Source of the DNA: Sedimentisphaerales bacterium
GTDB taxonomy: Bacteria; Planctomycetota; Phycisphaerae; Sedimentisphaerales; Anaerobacaceae
Length of the DNA stretch: 49,819 nucleotides
Assembly: GCA_016932835.1 (NCBI GenBank)
Contig: JAFGCD010000125.1
Span: 1 to 49,819, forward strand
Reading direction: 5' to 3'
Of this stretch, positions 18,069-26,764 are shown in pieces. The notes beneath the pieces are model-generated. The model saw nothing but the letters and a program-made list of their open reading frames with translations. It did not search any database and was not told the origin of the DNA. The first letter of the stretch is position 1; each line of letters opens with the position of its first letter. Made by a program: the position numbers and the translations under genes.

Positions 18069-19211
18069 ATGAGATTACTGAAAAGCGTCACTCCGGTTTG
18101 CGTTGTCTGTCTTACTGTTCTGGCGGGGTGCCGGACTACTCTTGATAAGGATTCCGCCGAACATTTTGCCCACATCGATGAAATTGCAGAGGCGGAAATC
18201 GAGAAAGGCTCATTTCCAGGCGCTGTCGTACTCATCGGGCGGGGTAATAAGACTCTGTATCGCCGCGCCTTCGGCAATCAGATAATTACGCCCGAACAAC
18301 AGGCAATGAAGGCCGAGACCATCTTCGATATTGCATCCATGACCAAGCCTGTCGCGACGGCGACGTCTATCATGATCCTGCGTGACCGCGGACGGCTCTG
18401 TCTCAGTGACAAGGTCAGCCGATATATCCCCGCTTTCGGGTGCGAGGGCAAGGAAGAAGCCACGATCGAGCATTTGCTTACGCACACATCCGGATTGCCG
18501 GCCTATACGAACGCCGCCCAACTGAAGAAGAACCACTCAAGCCCCTGCCCCGACAAGGTAATCGAGAAGATATGTTCGTTACGGGCCCTGAGCGAACCCG
18601 GGAAGGACTTTCGCTACAGTTGTCTCGGCTATATCACGTTAGCGCGAATAGTGGAAACCGTCGGCGGCAAGAGTATCGACGAGTTCACTTCGGAGAATAT
18701 TTTCGGCCCGTTGGGAATGAAGCACACCGGATACACGCCGCCGGATTCATGGAAGGACAATATCGCGGCGACGGAAGTTATTGAAGGCCGAGCACTTCGC
18801 GGAACAGTTCACGATCCGCTGGCGAGGCTGATGGGCGGCCTATCCGGCAACGCGGGGGCATTTTCCACGGCTGACGATTTGGCGAAATACTGCCGAATGC
18901 TTCTGCGCGGGGGCGCTTACAAGGGCAAAAGGATAATCACTCCAGAATCGGTCGCCCTGCTGACCAAGGTCGTTTCGCACGGCAGGGCCTGCGGGTTCGA
19001 CGTGCAATCTGGTTATTCATGGATTAAAGGTGACAATGGCCCCTCTGACGCTTTTTGCCATAGCGGCTATACTGGAACTTCAATCGTATGTAACCCCACA
19101 AGCAAGATATATGTCATAGTCCTGACGAACCGGGTCCATCCCGACGACAAGGGCGGCACAAAAACCATCCGCAAACAGGTTGCAGAGATCGCCTTTGCAA
19201 ACCTGAAATAG
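18069..19211 (+). CDS. Beta-lactamase-family lipoprotein, AmiE-like candidate
   Basis: This 380-residue serine hydrolase of the class C beta-lactamase/PBP fold starts with a lipoprotein signal ending in LAGC (C21). The catalytic SxxK motif is S90-M-T-K93. The usual YxN tyrosine motif reads YSC (Y183-C185), and the KTG-like motif reads HSGYTG. In Bacillus subtilis the namZ-murQ operon contains amiE, an amidase of this same fold that strips peptides from MurNAc, so the position next to namZ suggests the same role. An esterase or penicillin-binding function is the alternative. I chose the ATG at 18069 over 18033 because the lipoprotein signal begins there and GAAAGG is properly spaced. It is divergent from the GxGYxYP-namZ pair. 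Confidence 0.82.
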   Translation: MRLLKSVTPVCVVCLTVLAGCRTTLDKDSAEHFAHIDEIAEAEIEKGSFPGAVVLIGRGNKTLYRRAFGNQIITPEQQAMKAETIFDIASMTKPVATATSIMILRDRGRLCLSDKVSRYIPAFGCEGKEEATIEHLLTHTSGLPAYTNAAQLKKNHSSPCPDKVIEKICSLRALSEPGKDFRYSCLGYITLARIVETVGGKSIDEFTSENIFGPLGMKHTGYTPPDSWKDNIAATEVIEGRALRGTVHDPLARLMGGLSGNAGAFSTADDLAKYCRMLLRGGAYKGKRIITPESVALLTKVVSHGRACGFDVQSGYSWIKGDNGPSDAFCHSGYTGTSIVCNPTSKIYVIVLTNRVHPDDKGGTKTIRKQVAEIAFANLK

Positions 19212-19242
19212 AGGCTTTCTGCCGGACAGCCTGTTTGCCTCT
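19210..19242. terminator. Possible bidirectional stem-loop between convergent genes
   Basis: AGAGGC (19210-19215) and GCCTCT (19237-19242) can pair, with a smaller CTG/CAG pair inside the loop. It spans almost exactly the gap between two convergent genes. There is no T-tract, so termination is a weak inference. Confidence 0.3.
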
Positions 19243-22200
19243 TACATGAGAGGATCTGTCTCACGAACAGCTTCTATGGCGCAAAGCATCGGCGCGGCGT
19301 CCACAGAAGATGGTTCGGTCCCCTTCGGAACGAATTCGATTTCAAGATCGCCGCTGACGATGATACCCGAGAACTCGTGAACAACGGCCTTGGCCGCCGC
19401 GGTCCCACCGGCAATATCGAAATCCGTTAATTTGACTTCTCCCTGGAGTTTAACGTCAAAGGGATTCTTGCCGGGTGGTGTATTATCGAAGTCTGCGAAG
19501 TACAGTTTGACGGTGTATTGTGCGGGCTTGTCATTCTCCGAAAGCAGCGGGACGGTGCAGCGTTTCACTGCGCGGGCGCAGGAGGTATATATCCACTGTT
19601 GATCGGTCCCGTCGATGGGAGAAGCCTCGCTGCCGCGATAATATCCTCCTCCGGGAAGAAATTCGGTTTTCACCGGCAACGAGATTCCCATTTCGGCGCG
19701 GTCGCCCGGCAGTTTCGGTCGTGGGCAGCCAAGCCATAAGGTTCCTCGCGAATCTCGTCTATCGCCGGCGGCGCCCAGATTCAAGGCGAGGTGTCGAACA
19801 GGGGTATTTTCGCCGCCGGTACTGTATATCGCCCATCGCTCGTAGTCCGGGCGGGGCTCCAAAGCAACTGAACAGACTATCGGGAAGAGACAAACGCAGC
19901 CGGCACTGGCCTCGGGCATCAGGGCCAAGCCGTCTGCCGGAATTGCGTTGACCCAGCATCCGAGACGATGGCCAGCGAAATGCCTTATTCCGCTGTCGTC
20001 CAGCAGGTCATAGTAACTCGTGAATCCCGAACGCATGAACAGCATCTGCGCGCATGCGGAGATCGCCCCGCAATGATGTCCCGGTCGAAAGACCTTCCAT
20101 ACTTCCTGTTCGCCGGTGAGCGGATGACTGCGTGTTTTTGCCTGTCCCGTCTTGAGGTCGAAGGCCCAAGGCTCGGCGATAACGGCATCGCCGACGATCA
20201 CCGGGCGATGACGATAATTCGCATCTTTGGCCCAAAGGAGGCGTCCTGTTTTCGCAGACAGGGCCACGAGGCGGCGCTGGGAGAACTGGCCTGCAAGGAA
20301 CTGCTTCCAATAATGCCCGTTGGCATTAGCGCCGCACAGGACAAGTACTCCGTCGCGGTACATTGTTGTCAACCGGCCTGCTCCTATGCCTATACCGCTG
20401 CAATCAGTGACGTCAACGGGTTTTTCCCACACCTTTCCGCCGGTGCGGGCGTCAAGGGCGACGGCAATGCGTACATCTATTTTCTTCTGCGCGGCCTGGG
20501 CTATTTCAGTCTCTTGGGGACTGAGGTTTTTCAGACGAGATTTATCCTGTCGCAATAGTTCTTCCCGCTGTTGTGGTGTAATGGTGCTGTCGATGAAGAA
20601 GACCCACCCATCGCCTATTGCTATTGTGAGGTTTCCGATATTCCCGCCGGCATACGTCCACAGGACTTCGGCATTGGCGGTATCGAGGGCAAAAATTGAG
20701 GTTGAGACACCTGTGGTTGTCGTGGCGCTTCCATATAGGATGCCGTCAATATATGCGATGTATCCCCACTTGGGATATTCTCCGTCGGCTTCGGCAGCTG
20801 GCAGGGGGTAGACCGCCTGCGTTTCTCCGGTGGCGGCGCTTAGTTTCAGGCACTTGTCCTGAACCGCTACAAAGAGGCTGTCTTCGGAAGCGGCGATATT
20901 ACCGCACTCGATACCTTTGAGGCGTGCCCTCATCGCACCCGGAATCCTGCGTTCCCAGAGCTTGGCGCCATTGTAGGAATCGTATGCCATTACGACATTC
21001 TCCCCCTGAATAAGCAGTCTTCCATTCACTGCCAGCGGCGCGGCGGCGGCATCATGTCGATTGACCATTGGGGCCGGTCCCGGCTCTCCGAACCAGAGCA
21101 GTCCGAGCGGCCCGGCGACTATGCGGTCGTCGCTGCAAGCGGTATTTCCCGGCTCGGCGTACTGATGGGTCCATTTACCTGCACCCGGCAGCGGCCCCCT
21201 GGCGACAGTAAGCCAGAGGCCATTGGTCTGGCTGACATTTGGTTTTCTGAGCTGGAGTTTTTTGAACCATTGTTCAAGATGCCACCATGAGAGTTTTCCG
21301 GCCTGGCCCGGGGCGTTTGCGGGGGCGCCGAAACAGATTACGCCGCCGCAGGGCTTTAAGTGCTTTACGAGTTCCTGCTGGTCTCCCGGTATTTCTCCTG
21401 TCCGAAGCATAGTATCTGAGACAATGAGGTTTGCGAAGTAGTTCGAATAGGGCAGATGGGCAAGGTCTCCCTGGTCGATTACGATTCGATGGCCGTAGAG
21501 GCCCGCCGAATCCAGGGCCCGCCTGGCAAAGGCAACTTTCTCCGCATCAGGTTCAACGGCAATAATATTCAGATCTGTCCTTCGGGCCAATTCCCATGCA
21601 AGCCGGCCCTGCTCGGCACCGAGGATTAGACAATAACCCTTCGTAACGCCGCTCTCCATGATAATTGCCTCTGCGGCGCTACTGTAAACAGTGGTCATTT
21701 CGTCTTCGGGATAAGGTTTCTTAACTAACGGGCGGCTTACTTCAGCCTCTGCATCCGTCAATTCGACCGGCTGGGACGAATCAAAACAATATATCCGGCC
21801 GGTATCGGTGCTGACGTATAACCTGCATTCGCTGACAGCGAGTCCTCTGGCTTTTCCATCCACTTTCTTTTCCCAGAGGTTCTTGCCGCTATCCCTTTGG
21901 TAGGCCAGGACTTGCCCCTGGCCGCCAGCAATAACAAGATTCTCGCACAGCACCAATTCTGCATCGCACTGGCTGGGGGCGCTCCACTTAACCGCAGGGG
22001 CAATATTCTCTCGCTGGAGTTTGGCCAGGTCACTCTCGGCTGTGTCCAGTTGCAGGCGGAGTTTTTTGAGATCTTCACCCTTTGCAGTTCTGACACTTCC
22101 GCGCAGGTTCTTGATCTTGAATTCAAGCGAATTTCGCTTTCTGCTCGCTTCGGCGTAGGGTTTTCGGTCGATGGCTACGATTTGTTTTCCGTCAGCCATA

Positions 22201-23195
22201 TATGCCATATTGGCCACGACTGCGAGGCGCCGTCCCGGGAACCAGCCGAAGCCGACCTTGCCCGTTCTCTGGTCGAGTGCAATCATGTGCTGCTGCGTAC
22301 CTGTATATATCTGGTCATCTGCAAGCAGTGCGTATGTTCCTCCGATAAGTCCGCCGGCCTGCTCTCCCCGCCAGCCGTAGCTGCTTTGCGAGACCAGTCG
22401 GCCCGTCGCACGGTCGAAACCGACCGGCAGACCCCTGCCGGATGGTACGAAAAGCTGCTTGCTGCTCGCCAGAATGTACCCCTGCGGCGAGAATTCATTA
22501 CGATATGCCTCTGCCTGGCTGATCGTATCGTTCTTCCAGATAAGGGTCCCATCGTCCGCCCGGACAGCGCAGAGATAAACGTTCTCGTGCGGGAATATTC
22601 CGGCAGCAAAATATGCCACTCCCTCGTCCACAAGGAGATTGGTGCGAATCGGCCATCGGGAAATCATATTCTCATTACCGAGCAGCCTCTCGTCGTTCGG
22701 CCCGGGATGGACTTTCCAAATCATTTGGCCGGTTTTTGCGTCGAGACAATAGGCATAGCCGTCATCGGAGCCAAAGAATACGCGCCCATTTCGGACTGTC
22801 GGGGCCAGTCGCACCGGTCCGCCGGTAAAGAAGTCCCACTTCCGCCTGCCGGTTGCGGCATCAAGTGAATAGACTTTATTGTCCGCCGAGGACCCAAAAT
22901 AGACGGCGTCACCGGCAACCGCGACCTGATATGCATCGTCGAAAATGACACGATGCCGCAATAGAAACCCTTCTCTCGGTCTCTGCGCGGGCCCCGACCA
23001 TGCAGGTCGCGGTCCATGAGGGCAAGTATATACCCACCGCAGGTTCAACTGCCCTGCCAGCGGCTCGGCTGTACAACCGGACCTGGCGTTATCATAACGA
23101 TACGTGGGCCAGTCGGCTTCGGCAGTCGAGCAGATCGCCGCCGACAGGCAAAGAGAAGCCAAGAAAGCATAATGCAAAGACTTAAAGATACCCAT
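19242..23195 (-). CDS. Exported propeller-methyltransferase-propeller-malectin-like giant protein
   Basis: This 1317-residue protein starts with a signal peptide (about 1-27) and then a PQQ-type beta-propeller (about 30-475) with repeated VYSLDAATGRRKW-style blades. A helical insert (about 345-400) looks like a short coiled coil. Residues 500-665 form a class I SAM-methyltransferase fold: LILGAEQG, then IIAVEPD, then DQGDLAHLPYSNYFANLIVSD. A second propeller (about 675-1150) and a beta-rich, malectin-like C-terminal domain follow. The frame stays open to 23822, but I chose 23195 because TAGGAG and the signal peptide begin there. A methyltransferase domain in an exported protein is puzzling, since SAM is cytosolic; it may be a degenerate binding module. 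Function is unknown. Confidence 0.78.
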   Translation of the reverse strand: MGIFKSLHYAFLASLCLSAAICSTAEADWPTYRYDNARSGCTAEPLAGQLNLRWVYTCPHGPRPAWSGPAQRPREGFLLRHRVIFDDAYQVAVAGDAVYFGSSADNKVYSLDAATGRRKWDFFTGGPVRLAPTVRNGRVFFGSDDGYAYCLDAKTGQMIWKVHPGPNDERLLGNENMISRWPIRTNLLVDEGVAYFAAGIFPHENVYLCAVRADDGTLIWKNDTISQAEAYRNEFSPQGYILASSKQLFVPSGRGLPVGFDRATGRLVSQSSYGWRGEQAGGLIGGTYALLADDQIYTGTQQHMIALDQRTGKVGFGWFPGRRLAVVANMAYMADGKQIVAIDRKPYAEASRKRNSLEFKIKNLRGSVRTAKGEDLKKLRLQLDTAESDLAKLQRENIAPAVKWSAPSQCDAELVLCENLVIAGGQGQVLAYQRDSGKNLWEKKVDGKARGLAVSECRLYVSTDTGRIYCFDSSQPVELTDAEAEVSRPLVKKPYPEDEMTTVYSSAAEAIIMESGVTKGYCLILGAEQGRLAWELARRTDLNIIAVEPDAEKVAFARRALDSAGLYGHRIVIDQGDLAHLPYSNYFANLIVSDTMLRTGEIPGDQQELVKHLKPCGGVICFGAPANAPGQAGKLSWWHLEQWFKKLQLRKPNVSQTNGLWLTVARGPLPGAGKWTHQYAEPGNTACSDDRIVAGPLGLLWFGEPGPAPMVNRHDAAAAPLAVNGRLLIQGENVVMAYDSYNGAKLWERRIPGAMRARLKGIECGNIAASEDSLFVAVQDKCLKLSAATGETQAVYPLPAAEADGEYPKWGYIAYIDGILYGSATTTTGVSTSIFALDTANAEVLWTYAGGNIGNLTIAIGDGWVFFIDSTITPQQREELLRQDKSRLKNLSPQETEIAQAAQKKIDVRIAVALDARTGGKVWEKPVDVTDCSGIGIGAGRLTTMYRDGVLVLCGANANGHYWKQFLAGQFSQRRLVALSAKTGRLLWAKDANYRHRPVIVGDAVIAEPWAFDLKTGQAKTRSHPLTGEQEVWKVFRPGHHCGAISACAQMLFMRSGFTSYYDLLDDSGIRHFAGHRLGCWVNAIPADGLALMPEASAGCVCLFPIVCSVALEPRPDYERWAIYSTGGENTPVRHLALNLGAAGDRRDSRGTLWLGCPRPKLPGDRAEMGISLPVKTEFLPGGGYYRGSEASPIDGTDQQWIYTSCARAVKRCTVPLLSENDKPAQYTVKLYFADFDNTPPGKNPFDVKLQGEVKLTDFDIAGGTAAAKAVVHEFSGIIVSGDLEIEFVPKGTEPSSVDAAPMLCAIEAVRETDPLM

Positions 23196-23736
23196 CCGAA
23201 GTACTCCTAACGTAACGGCATTGAAATTAACTGTCGCGCCATCCGGCATCAAACCCGGCATTTCCCGAATACTGCTATCAGTTCCTAAAATGATACGCCA
23301 AATGCCCCGGCATAACAAGACAATAGCCCGTGCCGCTGCGGCGTCCCATATTATCCGAACCCCGGCCTGCAAATCGGGCGAATCGAAAAAAAACTTGCCG
23401 ACGGCGACTTTTGTTCGGTTTTTGTTTGGGTAATTCGGGTCACTTTGCCGATAGAACCACCTGCTATGAATACTTACGACAGATTCCGGGACGCCAACAA
23501 ACGACATCCAATAGTGGGGCACAGGTACGAACCCTTTGATCCCATCTGCAAATTCGGTCCGGGCGGCGATTTCGTATCTTTCTGGCCTCCCAAAAAGACA
23601 GGGGAAGCCCGGTTGGAACCCGGTCCGCTGAGCAGGATTCTCAGCAAGCTGGTTCCGATCATCCAGTGCATGCATTCGTGCGTCGAAAAGCCGAATAATC
23701 AAGAGCCTGTCATACCGCTCAAGGAGGAATTCAAGA
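23196..23736. other. 541-base region upstream of lexA without a convincing gene
   Basis: It separates the divergent propeller gene and lexA and should hold both promoters. A plus-strand frame could encode residues from 23466 onward, but it has no ribosome site and runs far into lexA in another frame. I saw no CTGT-N8-ACAG or GAAC-N4-GTTC SOS box by eye, though planctomycete LexA boxes may differ. Confidence 0.5.
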
Positions 23737-24399
23737 ATGGAGACCAACACAAAGCTCCCAAAGGGCCGGCTCACTCCCCGCCAACTGCAACTATTAACGG
23801 CGATAACCTCTTCTCTGGCCAAGCACTGCTATTCCCCGACGATAGGCGAATTAGCCGAAAGGCTCGGCATAAGCCGAAGCACGGTCTTCGAACATATCGG
23901 CGAGCTGCGAAAAAAAGGTCTTCTGCAAGCTTCTCCGGGCAAGGCGCGCTCTTTGAACCCCACCGTCAAAGCGCAAAGACTGCTTAGCCGGGTGCAAGAG
24001 AGCACCTCAACCGGCCACTGCGCCGGTGAGAGTTCGATACCGCTTCTGGGCTGCGCAGCAGCGGGCGCAGCTCTGCACGCCATCGAAAACAGGGATTCGC
24101 TATCGCTGGAATCGTACTTCGGAATCGATGACGAGACTTTCGCGCTGGAGGTCCGCGGCGACAGTATGATCGATGACGGCATCAACGATGGCGACTATGT
24201 GGTTTGCCGGCGTCGGGCTACTGCCGAGAACGGTCAACTCGTCGTCGCAATCGTAGATGACGAGAACGCAACTATCAAAAGATTACACAAGGAGGACTCT
24301 CGCGTTCGGTTAGAGGCGGCCAATGAGAACTACGCACCGATTTATTCTGATAACTGCCGGGTCGAAGCAGTGGTGGTTGGATTAGTTCGGAAGCTCTGA
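23737..24399 (+). CDS. lexA: LexA repressor
   Basis: LexA represses DNA-damage genes and inactivates itself when RecA filaments form. The 220-residue protein has an N-terminal winged helix-turn-helix (about 12-75) with the recognition region ISRSTVFEHIGEL, then a linker and the S24 peptidase domain. The self-cleavage site is A109-G110 in GCAAAG, with catalytic S143 in GDSM and K181 in ATIKRL, all intact. AAGGAGG nine bases upstream of the ATG fixes the start. The lexA gene normally represses itself, but I cannot identify its operator here. It is convergent with the YkgJ-type gene, 15 bases apart. No other SOS gene is adjacent. Confidence 0.96.
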   Translation: METNTKLPKGRLTPRQLQLLTAITSSLAKHCYSPTIGELAERLGISRSTVFEHIGELRKKGLLQASPGKARSLNPTVKAQRLLSRVQESTSTGHCAGESSIPLLGCAAAGAALHAIENRDSLSLESYFGIDDETFALEVRGDSMIDDGINDGDYVVCRRRATAENGQLVVAIVDDENATIKRLHKEDSRVRLEAANENYAPIYSDNCRVEAVVVGLVRKL

Positions 24400-24414
24400 G
24401 AACCACCGGCAGTA

Positions 24415-25263
24415 TTAACCAGCAGTCCCCATTTCGACGTTGCCCCTCGATATCTCATTTTGGGTAATTTCCACGAATTTTGCGATTATGGCATCCGCCG
24501 ACCAGGTTCGCTTTCCGCGTTGCTGATTTTCTTCGGCCCAAATCGGCGCAAGCGGCATAACGATCCCTTCGATACCGGCGTCCTCGAGTTCGGCCGTCAG
24601 TCGCCCGAGGATTTCCGACATTCTCACAGGAATGAATATCCCTTCCGGCTCTCCGGCTGCGCCCGCACAAGCCTGAGCCTTACCGGTAACCCAATATTCT
24701 CTGCATGCCAAGGGCCTTTCTTCGTAAATCGTGCAGACGCTCTTGCATAAAAAGGCACAGGGCAGCTTGAAATTTGCGTACCACTTCGAGGCCACATTCA
24801 ATAATTCAGCGGGGCTGTCGGCAGGCTTTATATCCGTCGGCTCGCCAAACAGCGCAGGCGGCGGTTTATCCACTATCTTTTTTGCCGCCGTCAGGCAGGC
24901 CTGCTCAATCACGGCCCTACGAACCATTGGCATTGCCTTAATCTCCTGCCTGAGCCTGAAGGCCTCCGGCACAGACAGGGGCACAAGATAGTTGCAGCAT
25001 GCAGAACATCCCTTGTGACATGCAATTTTGCGTCCCTGCAGTTGGACGGATCGGCACGCTGCTGCCGTAATTATGCTACTCAGGGTCCTTGCAGCGGGGA
25101 CGATATCCGCCAGCGTCACCCTGTCGGCAGTGGTCTCAATCGCGAGGTTCACTTTCCCGCCGTAGAGGTCCAGCGTGAATTTCACAGGCTTTGCGCCGCC
25201 ACGCCGGGCACGTGCGTACGCCTCTGTTTCATGTAAGACCCTGATCGGCAAATCGTCATTCAT
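24415..25263 (-). CDS. YkgJ-type cysteine-cluster (CxxxCxxCC) protein
   Basis: This 282-residue cytoplasmic protein carries the YkgJ-family zinc/iron-binding motif C82-HKG-C86-SA-C89-C90, followed later by CKSVCTIYEERPLACREY, which supplies more cysteines. The family is annotated as a putative Fe-S or zinc cluster protein of unknown reaction. The N-terminal 75 residues, before the cluster, look like a separate mixed alpha/beta region. There is no signal peptide. GGAAA lies seven bases before the ATG. Its stop faces the lexA stop 15 bases away, and its upstream side opens into a 450-base gap that should contain its promoter. The biological role cannot be read from context. Confidence 0.82.
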   Translation of the reverse strand: MNDDLPIRVLHETEAYARARRGGAKPVKFTLDLYGGKVNLAIETTADRVTLADIVPAARTLSSIITAAACRSVQLQGRKIACHKGCSACCNYLVPLSVPEAFRLRQEIKAMPMVRRAVIEQACLTAAKKIVDKPPPALFGEPTDIKPADSPAELLNVASKWYANFKLPCAFLCKSVCTIYEERPLACREYWVTGKAQACAGAAGEPEGIFIPVRMSEILGRLTAELEDAGIEGIVMPLAPIWAEENQQRGKRTWSADAIIAKFVEITQNEISRGNVEMGTAG

Positions 25264-25713
25264 AATGTTTCCAAGCTTTCAAACCCGCCTTATTGCCCAG
25301 CACAGTCTCAAGCAAATAACCGGGCATATACAGGTCTGATTTTCCGCACATTCCTTCGTACCGCGTAATCAACAAAGCTCTTTATCGTACCGGCGGGAAT
25401 CAAGATTCATCGTGGTAACTACGGCATTTTGGCATAGCGGGGTTATCACGTGCAAATCCACGATATTGGAATAAGATTCTTGCCAAGTTGGCCGGCCCGC
25501 GTCCTCCAGGCATAGTTATTAGGACGTTTTGACTCGGCGTTGTTCTATTTTATTTAACCGATATACGAGCTTCATAAAGGCCGCTCGCAGGTTCTCGGTT
25601 CCGGTACGGCAGTTGTTCGGGAGGATGCAGGATTTTACAGAATTTCCGGCGCTTGAGTAATCTGGCGATTATGAAGTCTCCAACGTCGGCGGTTCGACAA
25701 GGGCGGCAGCAAG
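25264..25713. other. 450-base intergenic region
   Basis: It lies between the YkgJ-type and prepilin-like genes, which both read leftward. I see no open frame with a ribosome site, no tRNA-like T-arm and no strong repeat. It presumably holds the YkgJ promoter and the end of the prepilin transcript. Confidence 0.45.
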
Positions 25714-26718
25714 CTACTGCAAGGCTTGCCGCGGTATGAAGAACTTGCCCGGGCCTATGTATGCGGGGTAAGGCTCAGCTTTTTCCGGGTCCTTTATGAC
25801 GCTGACAGCAACCGTTTCGTCGGCGGAGCAGCTCTCGACATGGGTGTCGGTATAGCCGGCGTAGAGGGTTATCCGGGGTATCTGCGAATCGGCGACGGAC
25901 CAATACGCGGGCCATTCGTACGTGCCTTGAGTTTTGTCGGCATTGGGGAATCTGCGGCAACTGCCGTACTTGCCTCTGCTGAGGTATTGATCGTAGCCTA
26001 AGAAACAGCTTACCACCAAACCGCTTGAGAACCTTCCATGTGCGGGGCCTCGCGGTCCCTGGAAAAGGTCGCCAGTATCATCGAGATAACCGGTATAGTT
26101 CCAGTAGAGGCAATATGTTCCGGTGAGCGGGTCGTCCCTCATAGGAGTATCCGGATTGTCCCAGTCTTCGGCGGCCGCCCACGCCTGGTCAAAATACTTG
26201 TACCTTCGGGGGGCACAGGGACAATAGACACTTCGAGGATCAGGCAGATAGGAGTACAAATAAGCGCTTACTGTTCGAAACATCCGCGGACTGCGAGCCC
26301 TGTGGCCGATCAGTTTCATAGGCTCGTGCCAGTTCCAGTGTGCCGCCTCGGTTCCGATCGTTGCAACCGAATCAGGATACCGGTCGTCCCCGTCGGCTGC
26401 GAAGAGGTTCACGGCAGTGACAATTTGTCGCTGGTTGTTCATGCTTTTCAGGGCGAGAGCCTGGCGTCTGGCCCTGCCAATCGCCGGCAGCAAAATGGAA
26501 ATCACAACGGCAACGACCGAGACCACAACAACCACCTCGACGAGGCTGAACGCTCCCCGCACAGATGTCCCCCGACCACAATTATGTATTTCGCCGGTAA
26601 TGGGCCTTATCCTCCGTCTTCGAGAATCTCTTAGGCAATTCCCTGTCAGGCTGCAAAACCAAAACTGTTGCCATTTTAAGACATTGAGTCCTTTCTTGTC
26701 AACTATTTTTGATTCCAT
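25714..26718 (-). CDS. Prepilin-like protein with N-terminal methylation motif
   Basis: The protein has a type II/IV pilin-like N-terminus: RGA followed by FSLVEVVVVVSVVAVV, which matches the prepilin peptidase site with cleavage before Phe and the conserved Glu at +5. The C-terminal 250 residues form a globular, Tyr/Trp-rich domain typical of planctomycete pseudopilins. From the ATG at 26718 the leader would be 56 residues, which is long; a GTG at 26562 would give a short four-residue leader and has GGGGG ahead, so it may be the real start. Prepilins need a PilD-type peptidase and an assembly ATPase encoded elsewhere. It lies 46 bases from the LamG/beta-helix gene in the same direction. Confidence 0.8.
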   Translation of the reverse strand: MESKIVDKKGLNVLKWQQFWFCSLTGNCLRDSRRRRIRPITGEIHNCGRGTSVRGAFSLVEVVVVVSVVAVVISILLPAIGRARRQALALKSMNNQRQIVTAVNLFAADGDDRYPDSVATIGTEAAHWNWHEPMKLIGHRARSPRMFRTVSAYLYSYLPDPRSVYCPCAPRRYKYFDQAWAAAEDWDNPDTPMRDDPLTGTYCLYWNYTGYLDDTGDLFQGPRGPAHGRFSSGLVVSCFLGYDQYLSRGKYGSCRRFPNADKTQGTYEWPAYWSVADSQIPRITLYAGYTDTHVESCSADETVAVSVIKDPEKAEPYPAYIGPGKFFIPRQALQ

Positions 26719-26764
26719 TATGTTGATAAATAGTCACCGAGCAGGGTTGGCGGGAAAGAGAGTG

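Noticed and set aside
23196..23822. Upstream extension of the propeller-methyltransferase frame
   Set aside because: It crosses the lexA promoter region and part of lexA; a ribosome site and signal peptide occur at 23195.
23445..23987. 180-residue plus-strand frame ahead of and overlapping lexA
   Set aside because: It has no ribosome site, runs 250 bases into lexA in another frame, and its second half is simply a shadow of the lexA coding sequence.
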